A stretch of 10,671 bases of DNA from NCBI GenBank assembly GCA_050252075.1, contig JBFWLP010000107.1:1-10671 (forward strand). Reading direction: 5' to 3'. The notes beneath the pieces are model-generated. The model saw only the letters and a list, made by a program, of their open reading frames with translations, searched no databases and was not told the DNA's origin. Source of the stretch: JAAYGT01 sp050252075. Its GTDB lineage: Bacteria; Pseudomonadota; Gammaproteobacteria; Burkholderiales; Burkholderiaceae_B. Positions 6,990 to 10,671 of this stretch are shown here, one piece after another. Position numbers and translations under genes: made by a program. Positions within the stretch are counted from its first letter, which is position 1, and the number at the start of each line of letters is the position of its first letter.

Positions 6990-7961
6990 TCAGTCAGCCT
7001 TGACACCGGCTGTGGCTATCACCTCTTTCCATAGCCCGTACTGGGCACCCAGGAAGGCCGCTGAATCGTTGACATTCAAATAGGCCGGAATCGCGCTGGT
7101 TTGCGATAGCCGCTCGACAAACGCCGGGTTGTCGAGCATGGTTTTAATGGCCGAATTCAACCGCTGGATAATGGCCGGATCCACCCCCTTGGGCAACACC
7201 AGCATGAACCAGGCAGTGAGTGTGAACTTTTCGGCCCCCGACTCGATCATGGTGGGTACCGACGGGTGACTGGGCAACCGTTCATTGCTGGTGGTGGCCA
7301 GAATTTTCAGCTTGCCGGCCTGTGCCAGCCCGCCAATGACAACCAGCGTGTCAAACCCCACATCGACCCGCGCTGCAGATAGATCCTGCATGGCGCGCGG
7401 GCTGCCTTTGTACGGAACGTGGGTCATGGTCACGCCCGCCTGCTTTTGCAGCAGAACCATGCCCAGATGCGGCAGCGAGCCGTTTCCGGACGAGGAAAAA
7501 TTCAGCTCCCCCGGATGAGACTTCGCGTGGGCCAGCACGTCTTGCCATGTGGCAAAGGGCGACGTCGCCGGGGCGGCCAGTACCAGCGGCATCTCCGCCA
7601 CCAGTCCGGCCACATCGAAATCCTTGAAAACATCGTAACGGAGGTCGCCGTAAACATGGGGATTGATCACCAAACCCGCAGGGGTCGTGAGCATCATGGT
7701 GTAACCATCGGCGGGCTGGTCTTTCAGATGCCGCAGCGCCATGCTGGTGGCCTGGCCGGGCCGGTTTTCCACGATAATGGTTTGCCCGAGCTCCCTGGAC
7801 AAGGCTTCGGCCACCAAACGCGACATAATGTCCGTGGTTTGCCCGGCCGGAAAGCCCACCACCATGGTGATGGGCTTGTCGGGGTAGTCGGCCGCAGCCA
7901 CCGCCGTATGCATCCACAACGCCATTCCCAGCAGCGTTGCCCAGCGTCGAATTTTGCACAT
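6990..7961 (-). CDS. Bug/TctC-family periplasmic solute-binding protein, copy 2
   Basis: The product is 323 aa, the same length as copy 1. ATG at 7961 is preceded by AAAGGAG at 6-nt spacing. A signal peptide is visible: MCKIRRW, a hydrophobic core, and a likely cut after AVA near residue 22. Family motifs include YPDKPITMVVGFPAGQTTDI, GQTIIVENRPGQ, NFSSSGNGS, HVPYKGSPRAMQDL and PAFVERL. It should bind a small carboxylate in the periplasm, but no TctA/TctB subunits are encoded in the window. It is the first gene of operon 2 and faces the LysR-type gene across a 167-bp divergent intergenic region. It differs from copy 1 most around LVVIGGLAQ (TPPLIMPLAE in copy 1) and over the last 40 residues. 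This may reflect a different ligand, though neither region is proven to contact it. Confidence 0.92.
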   Translation of the reverse strand: MCKIRRWATLLGMALWMHTAVAAADYPDKPITMVVGFPAGQTTDIMSRLVAEALSRELGQTIIVENRPGQATSMALRHLKDQPADGYTMMLTTPAGLVINPHVYGDLRYDVFKDFDVAGLVAEMPLVLAAPATSPFATWQDVLAHAKSHPGELNFSSSGNGSLPHLGMVLLQKQAGVTMTHVPYKGSPRAMQDLSAARVDVGFDTLVVIGGLAQAGKLKILATTSNERLPSHPSVPTMIESGAEKFTLTAWFMLVLPKGVDPAIIQRLNSAIKTMLDNPAFVERLSQTSAIPAYLNVNDSAAFLGAQYGLWKEVIATAGVKAD

Positions 7962-8039
7962 GATTGTCTCCTTTCGTTAACAGCCGGCCGTCGTGAATCG
8001 ACAAATAGCCACCGAACCCGTTCGCAGGCTTGCCGCCCG

Positions 8040-8067
8040 ATTCTATTTTGATTAGCTTAACAACCAA
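8040..8067 (-). promoter_or_regulatory. Candidate sigma70 promoter of binding-protein/CoA-transferase operon 2
   Basis: On the - strand TTGGTT (8067-8062) and TAGAAT (8045-8040) are 16 bp apart. They align with TTCGTT/TAGCAT in front of operon 1 and give a leader of about 70 nt. On the + strand TTGATT (8048-8053), 17 bp and GATATC (8071-8076) is a weak candidate for the divergent LysR-type gene. The two promoters would overlap, which suits coupled activation and autoregulation. Confidence 0.45.
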
Positions 8068-8109
8068 TCAGATATCCAGAAACAGACTATCCAAGATATC
8101 AGCTATGCA
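8052..8109. repeat. Upstream control block shared with 5583-5641 (copy 2)
   Basis: This is the second copy of the two-motif block: TTAGCTTAACAAC at 8052-8064 and GATATCAGCTATGCA at 8095-8109, starts 43 bp apart. This copy holds an extra AGATATC (8070-8076) that repeats AGATATC at 8094-8100. The extra element is absent from copy 1 and may be a further contact site for the regulator. Confidence 0.7.
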
Positions 8110-8122
8110 AAACAAAGATGGT
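8102..8122. promoter_or_regulatory. LysR-type regulator box, degenerate dyad (operon 2 / regulator promoter)
   Basis: GCTAT (8102-8106), 11 bp, then ATGGT (8118-8122) keep the T-N11-A core and the left half-site of the operon 1 box, while the right half-site has decayed. The box ends 6 bp before the chosen ATG of the LysR-type gene. Regulator bound here would be likely to repress its own gene while activating the divergent binding-protein operon, the common LysR arrangement. Confidence 0.5.
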
Positions 8123-8128
8123 AACGAA

Positions 8129-9037
8129 ATGCTGGACCTGGCGGCGCTGCGATACTTCCTTCACGCAAGCGAGCACGGCAGTTTTACCAGCGCCGCCGTG
8201 GCGCACGGCCTGACACAATCGGCCTTCAGCCGGCATATCAGCCAGCTGGAGCAAACGCTGGGGGGCCAGCTGTTCCATCGCACCGGGCGCGGCATCACCC
8301 TCACCCAGCGAGGCCGCCGGCTGCTGCCAACGGCCCAGCGGCTGCTGCACGATGCCGACCAGTTGGTCAGAAGCATGACAGCCTGCCATGATGAGCTGGA
8401 AGGGGTGGTGAATCTGGGGCTGGTTCCCGGCGTATCGCACCCCATCGTGGGCCAGCTGTTCAACCGCCTGAAGCGCACCTACCCGCGCTTGCGCCTGAGC
8501 GTGACAGAAAGCCACAGCGGGGGAATAGAGATCTTGCTGTCGCAGGGGCACATTGATATCGGGGTGTTCAACCGGTACCGCCCCTCGCGAACCGGCGACC
8601 GCCGGCTCGCGGTACTGCAGAACGATATGGTGCTGGTGGGCACCCGGCTGCAACAAGACACCATTACATTTCGCCAGGCTGCCGAGCTCCCGCTGGCCTT
8701 GACCCGCACACCCAACAGCCTGCGCTCGTACATCGATGAAATTGTGGCCCGCCAGAGGCTGGCACTGAATATTGTGTTTGAAGCAACGCCCGGACTTGCC
8801 ATGACAGATGCCGTGCTTCACGGCGACGTTTACACCATCGTGCCCGCCCACGCGGTACGCAGCCTGTGGCAACTCGGAACCGTGCGGGCCGCCCGCCTTA
8901 CGCATCCGATCATCCGGCAGGTGACCCTGATCGAAACCACAAAACACCATCCGATCAACCTGGCCACCCGCGTCGTGCTTCAAGAGCTTACGCTGCTGTT
9001 GCGCGAACTGGCCACCACCCTGGAACCCGCACGCTAG
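8129..9037 (+). CDS. LysR-type transcriptional regulator
   Basis: The product is 302 aa, normal for the family. The N-terminal winged helix-turn-helix is clear: LDLAALRYFLHASEHGSFT, then SAAVAHGLTQSAFSRHISQL (recognition helix about residues 30-40), LFHRTGRGITLTQRGRRLLP, and a linker helix to about residue 90. The effector domain begins around VNLGLVPGVSHP and includes HIDIGVFNRY. ATG at 8129 is chosen because LysR proteins normally begin just before this first helix. The in-frame ATG at 8105 lies inside the proposed operator and would add 8 polar residues. The ribosome binding site is weak in either case (GATGG upstream). The gene is divergent from binding-protein operon 2, and the same upstream motifs recur at operon 1, so it probably controls both. 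The inducer is likely the carboxylate, or its CoA ester, handled by those genes. That link is inferred. Confidence 0.9.
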   Translation: MLDLAALRYFLHASEHGSFTSAAVAHGLTQSAFSRHISQLEQTLGGQLFHRTGRGITLTQRGRRLLPTAQRLLHDADQLVRSMTACHDELEGVVNLGLVPGVSHPIVGQLFNRLKRTYPRLRLSVTESHSGGIEILLSQGHIDIGVFNRYRPSRTGDRRLAVLQNDMVLVGTRLQQDTITFRQAAELPLALTRTPNSLRSYIDEIVARQRLALNIVFEATPGLAMTDAVLHGDVYTIVPAHAVRSLWQLGTVRAARLTHPIIRQVTLIETTKHHPINLATRVVLQELTLLLRELATTLEPAR

Positions 9038-9044
9038 CCACCGC

Positions 9045-10211
9045 CTACCGGCTCATGCCCCGCGCCTGGATTTCCCACAGGCCGGCCACTTTCCCCTGGC
9101 GTACGCCCACCAACGTAGTGTGCAAATTGAACGTGGGGTCAACGTGGGAAGGGATCAGGGCCAGTTTGGCGCCAAGTTCGGGCGCCGATGCACCGGCATC
9201 AACGGCCAGCACGGTGTGCTCGTCGCTGAGCGATACGCACTTCAGCCCAGCCGCCCCCGACACGCCGGGCAAACCGCTTTCCCCGCTCATGGACTTCAGC
9301 CCGGCGTCCATGACCACACGCTCGGCCGTAGGTACGCTGATCACGGTGGACCACACAAACAGGCTGTTACGAAACGTCAGGTCATCGCCCCAGTCGTTGC
9401 TGCCGTAATCGGTATCCATAAAGGCGTAGCTGCCTGCCTGGATTTCGGTGAACTCGCCGAGTGCGGCATCGAACTCGGCCGTGCCGGTTCCGCCGCCTGA
9501 AACGACCGGGCAGGCCAGGCCGGCCTGGGCCAACGCCTGCTTCAGACGCTTCACCTTACCGGCAACTACCTCGCAGGCATGCTTACGCTGCGCGTGCGAG
9601 CGCTTGTGCTGCAACCCCCCGTGATAGGCCTGGATGCCGCCGAACGCCAGCATGGGCAGCCGGTTGACTTCGATGGCCAGCGCAACCAGGGCCTCGGGCG
9701 ATTGAACCCCGCAGCGCTTCTGGCCGACATCGACATCAACCAGCACGGTCACCCGGCTGTCCGCCGCTACCAGCGCGTCGGACAAGGCACGCGCACCCGC
9801 CGGGCTGTCAACGCACACGGTGATTCTGGCGCGCTTGGCAAGTTGCGCCAGCAAGGCAAGCTTGGCCGGCCCGATGACCTCGTTGGAAATCAGTATGTCG
9901 TGAATGCCGGCGTTGGCAAAAGGGACCGCCTCTTGCACTTTCTGGCAACAAATGCCGATCGCACCCAGCGCCACCTGCCGCCGGGCGATTTCCGGGCAGC
10001 GATGGGCCTTGGCATGGGCACGCAAACGCACGCCGGCTCGCTCAAGCATGGCCTGCATGGCGCGCAGATTCTCTTCAAACGCATCCAGATCCAGCAACAA
10101 CGCGGGCGTATCCACCTGTTCCAGTTTGTCGCCAACGGCGGCGGGCGGGGGAACGATCAGCGCATCACCGGTGTCGGGTGCCTGCGCGCGTGCCAACATT
10201 TCCTTATGCAT
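9045..10211 (-). CDS. PLP- and metal-dependent D-threonine / D-3-hydroxyaspartate aldolase family protein (DSD1-like)
   Basis: The product is 388 aa. This alanine-racemase-fold family cleaves D-beta-hydroxy amino acids, for example D-threonine to glycine and acetaldehyde, or D-3-hydroxyaspartate to glycine and glyoxylate. The PLP Schiff-base lysine is probably K68 in RAHAKAHR. The metal site HVD (H356, D358 in SHVDPTFNLH) matches the His-x-Asp/Cys pair of D-threonine aldolases. ICCQKVQEA, ISNEV, GGIQAYHGGLQH, VSGGGTG and AGSYAFMDTDYG recall D-3-hydroxyaspartate aldolase (DhaA/BhcC) from memory, and the length fits. ATG at 10211 is chosen for its GGAGG at 7-nt spacing, although the frame opens at 10259. 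No other beta-hydroxyaspartate cycle genes are visible. The gene stands alone, converging on the LysR-type gene with 7 bp between stops. No signal peptide is seen, so it should be cytoplasmic. D-serine dehydratase activity is an alternative within the same fold. Confidence 0.85.
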   Translation of the reverse strand: MHKEMLARAQAPDTGDALIVPPPAAVGDKLEQVDTPALLLDLDAFEENLRAMQAMLERAGVRLRAHAKAHRCPEIARRQVALGAIGICCQKVQEAVPFANAGIHDILISNEVIGPAKLALLAQLAKRARITVCVDSPAGARALSDALVAADSRVTVLVDVDVGQKRCGVQSPEALVALAIEVNRLPMLAFGGIQAYHGGLQHKRSHAQRKHACEVVAGKVKRLKQALAQAGLACPVVSGGGTGTAEFDAALGEFTEIQAGSYAFMDTDYGSNDWGDDLTFRNSLFVWSTVISVPTAERVVMDAGLKSMSGESGLPGVSGAAGLKCVSLSDEHTVLAVDAGASAPELGAKLALIPSHVDPTFNLHTTLVGVRQGKVAGLWEIQARGMSR

Positions 10212-10344
10212 ACCTGTGCCTCCCGTTCGGGGTGTCCCCCAAGTTGCTCCTTGCGGCAAATCAGCGTAAAGTCTGGAGTAACTCCCGGTTTACCCTGTAG
10301 CAGTCTATTCATTTTTTATTAACGGCAACCGGAATCGCATCCCT
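10212..10344. other. Divergent intergenic region between aldolase gene and smg
   Basis: These 133 bp lie between the divergent starts of the aldolase gene and smg and must carry both promoters. The AT-rich stretch around 10304-10322 (TCTATTCATTTTTTATTAAC) is the likely melting region for smg. I could not pick convincing -35/-10 pairs on either strand. I saw no clear operator dyad and no copy of the GATATCAGCTATGCA motif. Confidence 0.5.
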
Positions 10345-10671
10345 ATGTTCGATATTTTGGTTTATTTATTCCAAAACTACTATACCCCGCAGGCATGTCC
10401 CGATGCCGATGTTTTAGCACACAAGCTTGCGGCGGCCGGTTTTGAACAAGACGACATTTCCGATGCACTGGGCTGGCTGAACGGCCTGGCACAAACGATC
10501 GAACAGTGCGATACCATCGCTCAAAGCGCGCGGCCCGACAGCCAACGCGTGTACGCCGAGTACGAATACCAGGTGCTCGGCACCGATGCCATAGGCTTCA
10601 TCCAGTTCCTGGAAAACTCGGGCGTGCTGCCGCCGGCCTTGCGCGAAATTCTCATCGAGCAAGCCATGGCC
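10345..10671 (+). CDS. smg: Smg family protein (DUF494), 3'-truncated by window edge
   Basis: The visible part is 109 residues, and the family is about 150-160 aa. It begins MFDILVYLFQNYYTPQACPD, the characteristic N-terminus of Smg/DUF494 proteins, and continues with a helical region that includes DDISDALGWLNGLAQ and ends in REILIEQAMA, where family members read ILIERVMA or similar. Its biochemical role is not settled. In proteobacteria it is usually found between dprA (smf) and topA, so topA is expected just beyond the right edge. Here the upstream neighbour is the divergent aldolase gene and not dprA. ATG at 10345 fits the family N-terminus. The ribosome binding site is weak (CCGGAA about 10 nt upstream). 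Confidence 0.9.
   Translation, partial: MFDILVYLFQNYYTPQACPDADVLAHKLAAAGFEQDDISDALGWLNGLAQTIEQCDTIAQSARPDSQRVYAEYEYQVLGTDAIGFIQFLENSGVLPPALREILIEQAMA

Noticed and set aside
7419..8051. 210-codon + strand frame opposite binding protein 2, and a similar one at 5106-5579 opposite binding protein 1
   Set aside because: The two occur at the same relative place because the real genes are paralogues. They are antisense shadows and read through signal-peptide and motif codons of the true genes.
8030..8128. Longer LysR-type protein starting at 8030 or 8105
   Set aside because: It would add 33 or 8 residues before the first helix, which the family normally lacks, and would make the promoter and operator part of the coding sequence. 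8105 remains possible but less likely.
9579..10322. 247-codon + strand frame opposite the aldolase gene
   Set aside because: It overlaps a gene with clear family motifs, its translation shows no domain, and it lacks a ribosome binding site.
10414..10662. 82-codon - strand frame at the right edge
   Set aside because: It is antisense to smg, whose N-terminus is unmistakable.
1..10671. tRNA, rRNA, CRISPR array, insertion sequence or integrase
   Set aside because: No cloverleaf sequence, spaced direct repeats, transposase motifs or terminal inverted repeats were recognised on reading both strands.

Overview
The window looks like a GC-rich betaproteobacterial chromosome, most likely Burkholderiales/Alcaligenaceae (the Bordetella, Achromobacter, Pusillimonas group). 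This is inferred from orphan Bug/TctC-type binding proteins next to CaiB-type CoA transferases, which that family carries in large numbers, from a Smg (DUF494) gene, and from the GC-rich codon use. No RNA gene, CRISPR array, integrase or insertion sequence was seen. Two genes run off the window: mccB at the left edge and smg at the right edge.

Region 1 (1-3263, + strand) is the end of a leucine/isovalerate catabolic operon. It holds the 3' part of mccB (carboxyltransferase subunit of 3-methylcrotonyl-CoA carboxylase), then mccA (biotin carboxylase plus biotin carrier subunit) 13 bp later, then a perfect 9-bp hairpin that separates it from convergent genes.

Region 2 (3289-8128, mostly - strand) is the most interesting part. 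Two consecutive two-gene operons have the same layout: a periplasmic Bug/TctC-type solute-binding protein followed by a family III (CaiB/BaiF) CoA transferase. They form an old tandem duplication. By hand alignment the transferases are 75% identical (304/404) and the binding proteins 64% (190/299). No TctA/TctB membrane subunits are present. A single LysR-type regulator gene (8129-9037, +) is divergent from the right-hand operon. Both binding-protein genes are preceded by the same block of elements at matched spacing: a TTAGCTTARCAAC motif that overlaps a sigma70-like promoter, and, 43-44 bp further out, a GATATCAGCTATGCA motif containing a T-N11-A LysR-type box. One regulator therefore probably controls both copies. 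A reasonable model is uptake or sensing of a carboxylate by the binding proteins followed by CoA activation by the transferases. The substrate cannot be read from the sequence.

Region 3 (9045-10211, - strand) is a PLP- and metal-dependent aldolase of the D-threonine/D-3-hydroxyaspartate aldolase (DSD1-like) family, convergent with the LysR gene with only 7 bp between them. Region 4 (10345 to the edge, + strand) is the start of smg, a conserved core gene. The accessory genes therefore end at a core-genome boundary here.

No wholly new type of system was found. The best candidate for something undescribed is the duplicated binding-protein/CoA-transferase regulon with its shared operators.
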